A stretch of DNA of 64,000 nt. Source: Desulfobulbus rhabdoformis. GTDB taxonomy: Bacteria; Desulfobacterota; Desulfobulbia; Desulfobulbales; Desulfobulbaceae. The notes beneath the pieces were generated by a model, which worked only from the letters and a program-made list of their open reading frames with translations, was not told the DNA's origin and did not search any database. The stretch covers positions 1 through 64,000 of the forward strand of contig NZ_JAFFQA010000014.1 of NCBI RefSeq assembly GCF_016919065.1, given 5' to 3'. Positions 48,192-57,552 of this stretch are shown here, piece after piece. Positions within the stretch are counted from its first letter, which is position 1, and every line of letters begins with the position of its first letter. A program made the translations under genes and the position numbers.

Positions 48192-48656
48192 ATGGAATCC
48201 TATCTAGTAAAAATATCCGCCTTTTTTCTTCTCTTTTATATAGCAGGCTGTTCTGCGGTACAACCAGGTTCTGGGAGTAATTGGATTGGTTATACTGAGA
48301 CTGGCCAAGCATCCTATTACGCGGATAAACAACAAAATAGAAGAACAGCTAATGGATCCATCTATAAACACAAACTCAAAACAGCTGCACACAAAGACCT
48401 GCCGTTCGGTTTAAAAGTAAAAGTAACAAATCTCAAAAACGGCAAAAGTGTCATTGTTATGATTAATGACCGCGGCCCATATATTGAGGGACGAATTATT
48501 GATCTTTCAAAAAGTGCGTTTAGGAGTATAGGGAGTATCTCATCAGGGTTAATTATTGTAAAAATTGAAGTAGTAGATAGAGCACGTGACAAACATGTGT
48601 ATTCCAGAGCATCCGGCCAGTCAGTCCAGTCGAAGCCGGTCACTGATTCCATTTGA
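48192..48656 (+). CDS. rlpA: RlpA-like septal-ring lipoprotein
   Basis: The 154-residue product has a lipoprotein signal with lipobox (FYIAGC, Cys at about 20) and a double-psi beta-barrel domain: ETGQASYYADKQQNRRTANG, KTAAHKDLPFGLKVKVTNL, VMINDRGPYIEGRIIDLSKSA. RlpA proteins bind or cleave denuded peptidoglycan glycans. The usual C-terminal SPOR domain is missing, as in short RlpA forms. No division genes lie nearby; in this island it may serve an exported-enzyme role. Confidence 0.85.
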   Translation: MESYLVKISAFFLLFYIAGCSAVQPGSGSNWIGYTETGQASYYADKQQNRRTANGSIYKHKLKTAAHKDLPFGLKVKVTNLKNGKSVIVMINDRGPYIEGRIIDLSKSAFRSIGSISSGLIIVKIEVVDRARDKHVYSRASGQSVQSKPVTDSI

Positions 48657-48789
48657 TCCCGGCCACCTGTTCCAGTGGTCTCGGCCGGGTGATCGGAGCG
48701 AAGCGACGCGGTTGTTATTCCATTACCTCGTTATCGCCATTCAGGTCAAGTTTGCCTTCTTTTTTCTCATTGATTCTCCTTTCAGTTGT

Positions 48790-49050
48790 ATTTTGTGAGC
48801 AGTGTGGACCACCGGTCCAGGATGGCGTCTGCCACGGTCGGATCGCCAATTTGTTCATGCCAGTGGTCCACAGGGAGCTGGCTGGTGACAAGGGTGGATT
48901 CAAGCCATGACGATCTTCAAGTATCTCTAATAGGTCATGTCGCTGCTCCTGGACCAGCTGTGTTAAGCCATAGTCATCAAGTACCAGCAGATCGGCTTTA
49001 GCAAAGGCTTTCAGGAGCTTTAGGTATCGGCCATCACCTTTGGCCAGGTC
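48790..49050 (-). pseudogene. IstB (IS21-family) ATPase fragment, frameshifted
   Basis: On the minus strand one frame reads [48 protein letters not shown]; then the frame shifts to [20 protein letters not shown] and VADAILDRW. These are the Walker-B and following blocks of IstB, the helper ATPase of IS21 elements. The N-terminal third and the C-terminus are missing and IstA is absent. It borders the Rhs locus, so IS21 activity may have shaped its end. Confidence 0.8.
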
Positions 49051-49059
49051 AATTCATGT

Positions 49060-49416
49060 TTATTCCTTCATTAATAAAGCTTTTAATTTGATAGCAGGCC
49101 CATAGGTGTTATTCCTTTTAAGAATTGATTCTAAAATTTCCACCGCTTCGAAATGACGATCTTTTTGCGCAATCATTTCAGAATATTCTAAGGCAATTTT
49201 ATCGTTTTTAGGATTCAATAAAAAAGCCTGCTCTAAATGGTGTTCTGCTTTGTCTGATTTATCAAAATTACGATAAAGAAGTGAAAGTTTGTGATGAGTT
49301 TTAAAATGCTCACCAAGTTCGAGGGATTTTAGATAATAAGTTTCTGCTTCTTCCCAATTACCTTTCTTAACACTATCTTCCCCTAGGCAATAATAGTAGT
49401 AGCTGTCTTCGGCCAT
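49060..49416 (-). CDS. TPR protein, candidate immunity protein
   Basis: The 118-residue product is made of about three tetratricopeptide repeats: EDSVKKGNWEEAETYYLKSLEL, HHKLSLLYRNFDKSDKAEHHLEQAF, YSEMIAQKDRHFEAVEILESIL. It has no signal peptide. It starts 9 bases after the Rhs-tip gene on the same strand, the usual place of an immunity gene in Rhs loci. The role as inhibitor of the adjacent toxin is inferred from position. Confidence 0.7.
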   Translation of the reverse strand: MAEDSYYYYCLGEDSVKKGNWEEAETYYLKSLELGEHFKTHHKLSLLYRNFDKSDKAEHHLEQAFLLNPKNDKIALEYSEMIAQKDRHFEAVEILESILKRNNTYGPAIKLKALLMKE

Positions 49417-49425
49417 TGCATAACT

Positions 49426-50295
49426 CTAATCTTTAAGATTCTTTTTTGTGTGTTTTATCAGACGATTGAGGTCTTGTTTTACATCTTTAGGAACCTGAGA
49501 AGGTTTTAGAAGCTCTTTACCTTCATGTGTTTTTACCCAGCCACCTTTTCCATTTAATTTTGCTATTTCATCTTTGCCCTTGTAAACATGTACGTGGAAG
49601 CCACCTTCACCTGGGGCAACTTTATTTGTGTCTATTCTATAATTATATTTGATGTTTCTGAATAAACCAGTGACTCCTTTAGCTGACTTGACAATTTTTG
49701 GTAATTTAAACGCCAAATTAGCTACCGAAAGCCCGCCAGCAACCATTGTTGCATTATCAGCATGATCAAGGAACCCTTTGCTATTAGGCACATCGGTTGA
49801 TTGCGGCATCATTGCATCAAGTGCAAAGGCTCCTATCGCAAGCGCAGCAACTACTGCAAACTCCCCGTCCGGATCAACATATTTGTACGGATTATTGAGG
49901 CCATAGGCATAGCGATTCAGTCGCTGAGGATTATCAAGAATCTTCTGATTTGTTTTGCTGGTGAATGCATCAACGGGCCGGACCGGGTCTGGGGTAAGAA
50001 ACCGCCCAGAAAGGTCATCATAATAGCGCGCGCCGAAATAGGAGAGATCGGTTTCCTTGTCTTTTTCCTTACCAGCGAACTTTCTTGTATTCTCCCTGCG
50101 CATTGTCGAGGTTTGATACTCGGTGCCAAAAGGATAATATGTGACCTCCCACACCTTTCGGCCAGCGGAATCCCACATGGCAACAGGCGTCCCGACATTA
50201 TTCGTATCGTAATAAAGGACTTCGGCCGCTAGGGGCAGCGATGTGAAGGACAGCAAAACCACAAGCGCGACAATTTTTATTATCCAGTCTTTCAT
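49426..50295 (-). CDS. Rhs C-terminal core with toxin-like tip and its own signal peptide
   Basis: About 289 residues from ATG 50295. A signal peptide (KDWIIKIVALVVLLSFTSLPLAA) leads straight into the end of an Rhs shell: VLYYDTNNVGTPVAMWDSAG, RKFAGKEKDKETDLSYFGAR, FLTPDPVRP and NRYAYGLNNPYKYVDPDGEF. After the DPDG boundary comes a variable tip of about 140 residues (GEGGFHVHVYKGKDEIAKLN, KGGWVKTHEGKELLKPSQVP). The tip has HxH and Lys/Arg/His-rich text typical of nuclease-type polymorphic toxins, but I cannot name a family. Its residues complete the truncated Rhs product coded just upstream. Confidence 0.8.
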   Translation of the reverse strand: MKDWIIKIVALVVLLSFTSLPLAAEVLYYDTNNVGTPVAMWDSAGRKVWEVTYYPFGTEYQTSTMRRENTRKFAGKEKDKETDLSYFGARYYDDLSGRFLTPDPVRPVDAFTSKTNQKILDNPQRLNRYAYGLNNPYKYVDPDGEFAVVAALAIGAFALDAMMPQSTDVPNSKGFLDHADNATMVAGGLSVANLAFKLPKIVKSAKGVTGLFRNIKYNYRIDTNKVAPGEGGFHVHVYKGKDEIAKLNGKGGWVKTHEGKELLKPSQVPKDVKQDLNRLIKHTKKNLKD

Positions 50296-50514
50296 AAAAT
50301 CGGTTCTCATTGTAAGGGTGTCTCTGCAATTTCTAGCTCATCTTAGAAGCAATAATTCGTAAATGGGGACCAACTTCTTCGGTAATGCTGAGTTCTTCGT
50401 TGATGTTGACGAGCTATCAGCATGGTCACCGACAGAATTTGCATCAGCTTCAAATAACTTGTCGTTATCCGAATCGAACTCCACAATCCCTGATGATGCA
50501 TCTCCCTTAACGTC
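50296..50514 (-). other. linker between the two Rhs pieces with open frame past a stop
   Basis: Downstream of the TAA at the end of the large Rhs gene the same frame stays open for about 58 codons (DVKGDASSGIVEFDSDNDKL, FEADANSVGDHADSSSTSTK) to a TGA at 50338-50340. The acidic, Ser/Asp-rich text looks like real protein. It may be the remains of an earlier tip or the coding end before a nonsense mutation. Confidence 0.35.
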
Positions 50515-53500
50515 TTACTTCATGGTTGCCCCCCCTAAAAGTACGCCTGCGTTAATGGCGGTAGAAACTACGCTGCCTGTCGCCGCTGCTGGCGAAACAG
50601 CTTTACCAACTCGCGCCACCAAAATATTGTTGAGGTAGACGTAATCATATAGATTCTTCCCAGCCCCCGTCATCTCGGAAAGTATATTACCACCGGTATC
50701 GTAATAGTAGTGGGTGATTTGGTTATCGGCATTTTTCCGAACGCGGTTGTTAAACGCATCGTAGCCATACCTCCCAAGCAGCGAAGTGTTTTCTTTGGCT
50801 AATATTTGGTTGTTGAAAGGGTCGTAAGTGAGACTGAGATTACCGATACGGGCAACGTTACCACCATTGTGTTTAACAGGAGTGCTGTTTTCCTTGATCA
50901 AACGGTTACTATTGGCATCGAAGGTGTAAGTAGTGGCTGAAGTCCCGACTCTGAACTTAGTCATATTATCCATGGAATCGTAAGTGTACGCCCCCTCCCC
51001 CCAAGGACCGCGAAAAACTCTGAGACGATTGAGGGCATCGTAGGTGAAACTCTGGCTGGCCCCAGCCTGCCAATATTGAGTCAAATTTCCTCTTTCGTCA
51101 TACCCGAACCTGAGGCGATATTGAGGGGGGCCACAATTCAAGATATTTCGGCGTCTGTCCCAATTGTAAGTGAGCGTTTGCCCGTTTGTTCGCGTGTAAT
51201 CTTTCAAAAGCCCAATTCTAGGCGCAGTGGTATGATAATGGATGTTGCCCACCCAACCGCCAAACCCTGAAATTCGAGTCACTTGATTAAGGGCGTTATA
51301 AGCGTAATTGACGATGGTGCCTGAAGGATAGGTAATCCGGGTAAGATTGTCATTGCCGTCATAATGATAGGCTACCTTTTTTGTCACACCGTGAATGTTT
51401 GACGAAACTCCGAGTACTCTGTCGGCGGCGTCATAGGAATACGTGATGGTAACGTTGGGCGATGAGGCCTTTAAGATGTTATTGTTGCGATCATAGGTGA
51501 AATTCTGGTAATAAGGTCCGGATCGTCTTGAGGTTAGTCGAGAGAGTGCATCATAGGCGTAGTTAACGGTCTTGCCACTTTCTATTTTTTGCTTAAGATT
51601 GCCGAGGTTATCTCGAGCCGTGTAGGATGTTGTCCCGCTTTCTGGATGAAACTCACTTGTAAGGAAATTTTTAGAATCATACCTAAATATCCTTTTTAAT
51701 TTATCTTTTCGTATAGCGACGATACTTCCTAAAACATTATAATCATAATATGTGTATTTTTTTTGAGCATCTTGAACAGAGATAAGGAATTTTTCATCTG
51801 GATTTGCAAAAAAGCTATATTTAAAAAATGATGATCTTCCAGACTCATCAATAATTGAAAAATTTGAATCGTCTGTATATTGATACGTTACTTCATTGTT
51901 ATCTTTATGAGCTATTCTTGAAATCCTTCCGAGGCTATCGAAATATATATCATCACCAATATTTGATATACTGTAATCGACCTGTCCGTTTGCCCTGTAA
52001 ATATTTTTTGTTTCTACTCCAAGTGAGTTGGTTTTTTTCCAGGATCGCCCCAGACCATCATAATGGGTTGATTCTGAAAAGCCACCCCTCTTTTGCACTT
52101 TCTCTGTCAAGAACCCATTAGTCAGTTTATAGGTAATTGTTGTCGGTTTTCCTATGGGGGGAGTAATCTTGACAAGCCTCATATTATCATCATAATCATA
52201 GTGGGTAGTGAATCCCCTCCCATTCGTTTCACTTTTCACGGTTCCATCCCAATTAATATCTCTAGTAACGGCATAAAGACCGTTATCAATTTTATTAACT
52301 GATCCATTAGACCAATTATAATTGGTCACTTTATTATTAGCATTCGTAATACTCGCAATATTTGAATTTTGATCATATGTATATGATGTCTTCACACCAT
52401 ATTTAATGATCTGCCGCAACTTACCAATAAATTCGCCACTATCATAGTAAAAATATTTTATTGAAAAATTTCTAGGTGTATCATCACCTCCTTTGATGGT
52501 TAAATTTTCAACAAACCCTTTCACCATGTTATCTGTAATATTTTTCCAAAATGTTCGGGTGATCGTCCTGGTAGCCAATCCTGACTCTTCTATTTTTCCA
52601 ACATTTCCATATTCATCAAAATCACTAAAATTTTTAGTATAGACAGTGCCATTCTTCGTCACCACTTCTTCCAATAAAACAGGAACAAACACATCATCAT
52701 CGCCACATGTTGACTGAACGATATATCTATATGTTGATATTTTTTCAGGTAATTTTGACCAAGTGTATTCAGTTGTCTCTTCAAACCCGTTATCATTTAC
52801 TATCTTTGCCTGCTGGAGACCATATTTGTAGCACTCTCCACTTTTAGAACTTTTAAATCCAAAATATCTATATTCTTCAGTTCTATTATCAGAATCTGTA
52901 ATTATTGTATAATCATACTCCCCGCTTTCATAATTATATTCATATTCCCATGAAAACACATGATCATTATCAGTAACTGTTTTATTAGTGAGACTAATCT
53001 GACCTTTAGCTGTACAAAAATCTACTCTCTTATACACCCAATGGAACGTATAATCGCACACACCTCCATAAGGAGTTGTAACAGTTTTTATAATATATTT
53101 TGGAGATGTAGTATATTCATACTCCCACTTCTCTCCTGTGGGATAGCTAACCGTTTCAAGCCCTATATTATTACTGGTATATGTATATGAAATAAATTTT
53201 TTATCAAAATCACCCCATGATATAGAAGAAATTCTATACGTATTGGGAAAATATTCAAAATTTACACATTTTTCTTCTCCTGAATTTCTATAAATCACTT
53301 GGTCAAGTTTATGCGATCTTGGAAGGTATGTAATTTCAATTACATTTCCTCCTTTTTCTATTTTCGTTGCATAATACCAACCCGACCCACTACTTTTTTC
53401 AAAAATAAATTTTGTTCCATCGGTTAATGTTAATGTTCTGTTGCTACCAGAAGAAAGACATACTCTCCAAAAATCTTTAGTAATGTAATCATAGCTAGAG

Positions 53501-53700
53501 CCACCTTCCATTTTATACGCGACACTTTTGGTTCCGTCCGGCAGAGCAACCTCTACCCTGGAATTTTTTACATGAAGGCTCCCAAACGTAATATCCCAAC
53601 CTTTACCCAGCGACGATTGAAAACCAGGCGTATAACTTGTTATCCTATCGGTATTATACGTTCTAAATATTTTAAGATCTAACCCACCGTCACCAGGCAA
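50515..53700 (-). CDS. Rhs repeat (YD-repeat) protein, truncated at both ends
   Basis: About 1061 residues, full of YD repeats: YDQNSNIASITNANNK, YDALSRLTSRRSGPYY, YDRNNNILKASSP, YDAADRVLGVSS, YAYNALNQVTRIS, YDERGNLTQYW, YDAFNNRVRKNADN. It begins as the DUF6531-type Rhs N-terminal segment (PGDGGLDLKIFRTYNTDRI). The reading stops right after YLNNILVARV, where shell proteins normally go on to the DHLGTP core; that core is coded separately at 49426. Upstream, the same frame holds a signal peptide cut off by an in-frame TAA (53773). The only start after that stop is TTG 53700, without ribosome binding site. The gene may be inactive. Confidence 0.75.
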   Translation of the reverse strand: MPGDGGLDLKIFRTYNTDRITSYTPGFQSSLGKGWDITFGSLHVKNSRVEVALPDGTKSVAYKMEGGSSYDYITKDFWRVCLSSGSNRTLTLTDGTKFIFEKSSGSGWYYATKIEKGGNVIEITYLPRSHKLDQVIYRNSGEEKCVNFEYFPNTYRISSISWGDFDKKFISYTYTSNNIGLETVSYPTGEKWEYEYTTSPKYIIKTVTTPYGGVCDYTFHWVYKRVDFCTAKGQISLTNKTVTDNDHVFSWEYEYNYESGEYDYTIITDSDNRTEEYRYFGFKSSKSGECYKYGLQQAKIVNDNGFEETTEYTWSKLPEKISTYRYIVQSTCGDDDVFVPVLLEEVVTKNGTVYTKNFSDFDEYGNVGKIEESGLATRTITRTFWKNITDNMVKGFVENLTIKGGDDTPRNFSIKYFYYDSGEFIGKLRQIIKYGVKTSYTYDQNSNIASITNANNKVTNYNWSNGSVNKIDNGLYAVTRDINWDGTVKSETNGRGFTTHYDYDDNMRLVKITPPIGKPTTITYKLTNGFLTEKVQKRGGFSESTHYDGLGRSWKKTNSLGVETKNIYRANGQVDYSISNIGDDIYFDSLGRISRIAHKDNNEVTYQYTDDSNFSIIDESGRSSFFKYSFFANPDEKFLISVQDAQKKYTYYDYNVLGSIVAIRKDKLKRIFRYDSKNFLTSEFHPESGTTSYTARDNLGNLKQKIESGKTVNYAYDALSRLTSRRSGPYYQNFTYDRNNNILKASSPNVTITYSYDAADRVLGVSSNIHGVTKKVAYHYDGNDNLTRITYPSGTIVNYAYNALNQVTRISGFGGWVGNIHYHTTAPRIGLLKDYTRTNGQTLTYNWDRRRNILNCGPPQYRLRFGYDERGNLTQYWQAGASQSFTYDALNRLRVFRGPWGEGAYTYDSMDNMTKFRVGTSATTYTFDANSNRLIKENSTPVKHNGGNVARIGNLSLTYDPFNNQILAKENTSLLGRYGYDAFNNRVRKNADNQITHYYYDTGGNILSEMTGAGKNLYDYVYLNNILVARVGKAVSPAAATGSVVSTAINAGVLLGGATMK

Positions 53701-53772
53701 AACTAAATCCTCATGAGTGAGAACTACACTACCATTGAAAAGATCTATTTTTTCATTCTGCGCATGAACTGG

Positions 53773-53910
53773 TTATCGAAAAGTGATTTGACCTGAACCA
53801 ATCACACTTTTATCTTCATCATCCGCCGCAAAAGAGGTAGTTATTGCAGTAAATATTAATAATAAAATTACAATAAATTTATTTACACCTGATACTAAGC
53901 ACTCATTCAT
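53773..53910 (-). pseudogene. signal-peptide start of the Rhs gene, cut off by an in-frame stop
   Basis: ATG 53910 follows GGTGG and opens MNECLVSGVNKFIVILLLIF, TAITTSFAADDEDKSVIGSG, QITFR, then TAA at 53773-53775. The same frame continues as PVHAQNEKIDLFNGSVVLTH, EDLV and the main Rhs frame at 53700. The natural Rhs precursor therefore began here, and a single nonsense codon separates the signal peptide from the repeats. Confidence 0.8.
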
Positions 53911-54809
53911 AAAACCACCTATCTTTATTTAATAACTCAATATTAAAAATTAACACATAGCACACATGTATCCTAAAAAGGATAAAATATATAGTATTAA
54001 AATTACGATCAAACATACAGTTTAACAATAGTTAATCTCCTCACAAGCGCTTCTTATGAAAGAAGAATACAATATTCCTTTGCAGTAAAAATTATTTTTT
54101 ATAAAAAATTTACTGCAAGCATACAACATAGACACACATATTACCAAATATTATAATAAATACTACCGCACACGCTGAAAAATATACAGTATAGTTATAA
54201 TAACTAACCAATATCATTCAACATACACAACAAAATTACACCATATCATCTAAAGCAATAACAGAGAACAACACTTTTCTAGATAAATAATTTTAAAAAA
54301 TCAAAACAAACAATTAAAAATATCTCTTAAAGAAGATATTAATAAACGAAAAAATGTACAGAGAATACACATGACGTTGTTTATGTAGATTTTATTTAAC
54401 GTTTTTTACCGTTAGGTATAGTTACCTAATGGCACGATATTGATATATATTTTTTCAACATTACAAAACAGGTTACAACACTGATGTCAATACAATAAAA
54501 TTGTATATTATCTTTCATATCCTGAAGACGTTGAAAACAGTGGCGTCTAAAATTTTTTTTTAAAATCTCGCCTCTGTTAACTGGCAATGCGCTTTTTTTC
54601 TTAAGAGGATATAATCTGCCCATTATCGATGTAACACTGGTTCATCCGATGTTTATGGCAAACTGCTTGCGCGATACTCCATGCAGACGGCTGCATGGGG
54701 GACGAAGACTCTTTGTATAGTAGCCAGCCTTTAAATCCCATAACTATCGGATTCCCCCCGTTTACTCGTTCCTATCCCACTGATGTGGTTAGTCCGAAGG
54801 AGCCAATCC
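53911..54809. other. very AT-rich intergenic region
   Basis: About 900 bases without a recognisable gene, strongly AT-rich compared with the 37036-43429 operon. It should contain the Rhs promoter near its left end. A short palindrome TAGGTATAGTTACCTA lies near 54413. The base composition suggests foreign DNA that could be a target for xenogeneic silencing. Confidence 0.45.
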
Positions 54810-55595
54810 ATGGAGAAAATTACTTGTCCCCTCAAGAAAGGCGATAAAGGTTCGGCTATAGTCAATCTTCAGGATGCCTTACTCGTTATGCTTGATCGGA
54901 AGGTAATTACACCGATCAGCTCACGTATACTTCTTGTTTGGAAAACCGGGTTGGCATCCGAGCGATCAAGCCAGACCTACGGGACTGCTACCTTCTCGAT
55001 AGTGAAGAAATTCCAAGAAGATCACTCCCTGAAACCAGATGGTGTTATTGGCCAGCAAACGATGGTTGCCATAAATAGGCTACTGGATAAATGGGGGCTG
55101 CTTGAACAGAACACTGAACCCGAGTCCTCACCATACAAGGTACAGGGCCATGTTAAACAGGCGGATGGTCGTCGTTACGTTGGAGGTTTGGTGCGCGTAT
55201 TTGATAAGGATTTGCGCCATGAGCAGTTACTGGGTAAAGGCCGTACCGACCGTCAAGGGTTCTACGTAATTGGTTATACCAAGGATCAATTCAGCCGAGC
55301 TGAAAAACATCAGGCTGATCTATTGGTGCGGGTTTATTCGGCTGGAGGAAGTTTGTTGGCGGAATCTGACATTATGTTTAATGCACAAACGGAAGCAATT
55401 GTTGATCTGGTGATAAACAGTGTGGAGCCGGAAGGATTTGAACACGCACGTCTTCTGGCTGAAATATCACCGTTATTGGAGGGGGTACCTCTAGAGCAAC
55501 TAACACCTGAAGATATTGCTTTTCTAAGCGGCGAAACCGGCCTGGATAGTGTTCTTATCGCTGATCTGGTTGCCGCCGCAAAGCTGGAGGGATAA
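54810..55595 (+). CDS. peptidoglycan-binding plus Tc-toxin-A-like N-terminal module
   Basis: About 261 residues from ATG 54810 (AAGGAG upstream). Residues 1-85 form a PG_binding_1-type domain (GDKGSAIVNLQDALLVML...YGTATFSIVKKFQEDHSLKPDGVIGQQTMVAINRL). Residues of about 105-200 form a transthyretin/carboxypeptidase-regulatory-like beta domain (VQGHVKQADGRRYVGGLVRV...GRTDRQGFYVIGYTKDQF). The tail (SPLLEGVPLEQLTPEDIAFL, SGETGLDSVLIADLVAAAKL) matches the segment that in Tc toxin A-type proteins leads into a much longer body. Here the gene stops, so it is a stand-alone or truncated version. Confidence 0.7.
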   Translation: MEKITCPLKKGDKGSAIVNLQDALLVMLDRKVITPISSRILLVWKTGLASERSSQTYGTATFSIVKKFQEDHSLKPDGVIGQQTMVAINRLLDKWGLLEQNTEPESSPYKVQGHVKQADGRRYVGGLVRVFDKDLRHEQLLGKGRTDRQGFYVIGYTKDQFSRAEKHQADLLVRVYSAGGSLLAESDIMFNAQTEAIVDLVINSVEPEGFEHARLLAEISPLLEGVPLEQLTPEDIAFLSGETGLDSVLIADLVAAAKLEG

Positions 55596-55745
55596 GGAAC
55601 ACGCACAGACACGTAGCGTGTCCAATTCAGCCAACGTAAAAAATACTCTCGGCTGCATGCTCACGGATTCATGAAAATATCCAGAAGACAGCTGATCTAG
55701 CTTGTGGCAGCTCCAAATATAATTCGCACGATTCAAGGAGGAGTT

Positions 55746-57128
55746 ATGGCACCAGAAGCAAAAGGAGTAAACAGACCGTATGTAGAAAGCAATTTGTCCG
55801 ATGTCTTTACAGCAGCTGATTTGTCCAACAAGGCCTGGGTCCGTGAGGATACGGCGATCCTGGTATTCCACGGGGTCGGTAACCAGAATCCTCTCGAGAC
55901 CTTGGACACTTTTGCCCGTGGACTTTTGAAAGCCTTTGGCAAGTATGGCGGCCATGATCAGGAGTCCTTGACTCTCAGTCATCACCTTGCCAAAAAATCG
56001 ACCGACAGCAACTCTGTCTGGTTTGACAACTTTATCCGGATCACCTGCAACTCAACCAAGACTCACCTGGATATTTACGAGTACTATTGGGCCAATTACG
56101 CCCAAGACCGGGTAAGCATAACCGACATGCAGGACTGGGTTGAGTCGGTTGCCAAAGGGGCCAGTGATTTCTATGAGCAAAAGAATTTTATTGAGCGCCA
56201 TGGAGATCAGAGCTTTTTTACCAAGAATGGCCAATTTCAAAAGAACCGTTATAAATGGACGTTGAAAATCGCATTAATCGCCATTCCCCTCCTCACCAAA
56301 ACAACGGAAGCTTGCCTCAATCTGCTGCGGAGAATCCCTTTGATAGGCCCATTCGCCTATTCCGGTTACCAGAGACTACAAAAAACATTTTTCAGTCTGC
56401 TGACGAATATTGCCGGAGATGTCGTCGCCTATAATGTTACCGACGTCAAAAAAGAGCTCTATCAGGTGCGCAGACGCATTCTGCTCGGGGCGGTCAAGGC
56501 GCTTAAATACTTGATTGAGCCCAGACTCGACTCCGTGACTAACCAAAAAAAACTACCATACGGAAAGGTGGTTATCGCCGCCCACTCCCTTGGCAGTCAG
56601 GTCTCCTTCGATGCAATCAATAGACTGAGTCACCTCATCGCTCATGGTGAAGTCGAAGGTGTAGACATTGACGGGCATCTCCAGTCATCCCAGGGCGATA
56701 AAATTCATATATCTGAACTACTGTCGGGTTATGCTACCTTTGGCTGCCCCCTGGACAAGATCGCCTTTTTCTTCCGCGAAAGAACGCAAAAAAAGGCTTT
56801 TTTGAAGCGTCAGATGATTGAACATTTTCACTGTTTCAAAGAAAAAGACTGGCAAGCCACTTTAGGCCCGGCAGAATTCAAGCTTAACTCCACCCTGCCC
56901 CGATATTTCCAGGATATTTCCTGGCGGAATTACTACGACACAAACGATGCTGTCAGTGGGCACCTAGATTACTATAACAATGTTGTGAACCTGAATTGTT
57001 GTTTCATTAAAAGGGATTGCAATGAAAGAAAAAGATTTTTATCGAACCTCTATCCCTTTACCCATAGTCGCTATTGGGACCACCCGGAGCTGTTTGGAGA
57101 TATTATTGCAAATCTCCTTCTCAAATAG
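55746..57128 (+). CDS. alpha/beta hydrolase, lipase-like
   Basis: About 460 residues from ATG 55746 with AAGGAGGA upstream. ILVFHGVGNQNPLETLDTFA is the oxyanion-hole HG region and VVIAAHSLGSQVSFDAINRL carries the nucleophile Ser281 in GxSxG form (AHSLGS). A C-terminal His is present in SGHLDYYNN. A central basic/hydrophobic stretch (about 175-240) may be a membrane-touching lid. There is no signal peptide. In a cluster with DUF4157 and Tc-like genes it could be a phospholipase effector (inference). Confidence 0.75.
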   Translation: MAPEAKGVNRPYVESNLSDVFTAADLSNKAWVREDTAILVFHGVGNQNPLETLDTFARGLLKAFGKYGGHDQESLTLSHHLAKKSTDSNSVWFDNFIRITCNSTKTHLDIYEYYWANYAQDRVSITDMQDWVESVAKGASDFYEQKNFIERHGDQSFFTKNGQFQKNRYKWTLKIALIAIPLLTKTTEACLNLLRRIPLIGPFAYSGYQRLQKTFFSLLTNIAGDVVAYNVTDVKKELYQVRRRILLGAVKALKYLIEPRLDSVTNQKKLPYGKVVIAAHSLGSQVSFDAINRLSHLIAHGEVEGVDIDGHLQSSQGDKIHISELLSGYATFGCPLDKIAFFFRERTQKKAFLKRQMIEHFHCFKEKDWQATLGPAEFKLNSTLPRYFQDISWRNYYDTNDAVSGHLDYYNNVVNLNCCFIKRDCNERKRFLSNLYPFTHSRYWDHPELFGDIIANLLLK

Positions 57129-57169
57129 GGATACCCCCAAACAATGCACCGTATAAACCAGTGATCATT

Positions 57170-57200
57170 CTATTCACGGCGACTCCGTCGCCGTGAATAG
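57170..57200 (+). terminator. perfect stem-loop after the hydrolase gene
   Basis: CTATTCACGGCGA and TCGCCGTGAATAG form a perfect 13-bp stem with a 5-base loop, about 42 bases past the stop. There is no clear T-run. The core TTCACGGCGA recurs at 47359 and 47523, so it may be a repeat element rather than a simple terminator. Confidence 0.5.
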
Positions 57201-57552
57201 ATAATGCTGACTTTGTCTTCTCGATTATTAACATTTCCATTGAAGTGCAGAACCTCGGCGCATAGGGCGCGGCATAACGTTTCTGAGATCATTTGGACCC
57301 AGTTCAATGTTGACCAGCATCTCCACCTTTTCACCATTAACCAAGCAACAGTTAATCGATTTTGCCCATTTCCTTCATTACATGAAGCATCTTCCTGGAA
57401 TACTGCAAGAGTTTTCCGTTAATCATCCTCAAGTGCAGGTTGATGTATTCTGTGAAGATATCCCGCACGTTACAGGAAAGCTCAACGCTCTTTACACCAC
57501 CTAAAAATTCCGGAGCTGGTCAACTCCGCGATTAGCCAACTCGGAGGTATCA
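57201..57552. other. intergenic region with a doubtful coding remnant
   Basis: A plus-strand frame at about 57307-57504 reads FSPLTKQQLIDFAHFLHYMK and LPGILQEFSVNHPQVQVDVF. The second part recalls the effector-domain start of LysR regulators, but no helix-turn-helix and no start site are present. Nothing else is recognised. Confidence 0.2.

Noticed and set aside
50515..53910. Stop-codon recoding to explain TAA inside the Rhs frame
   Set aside because: All other genes in the window use TAA normally as a stop, so a nonsense mutation is the simpler reading.
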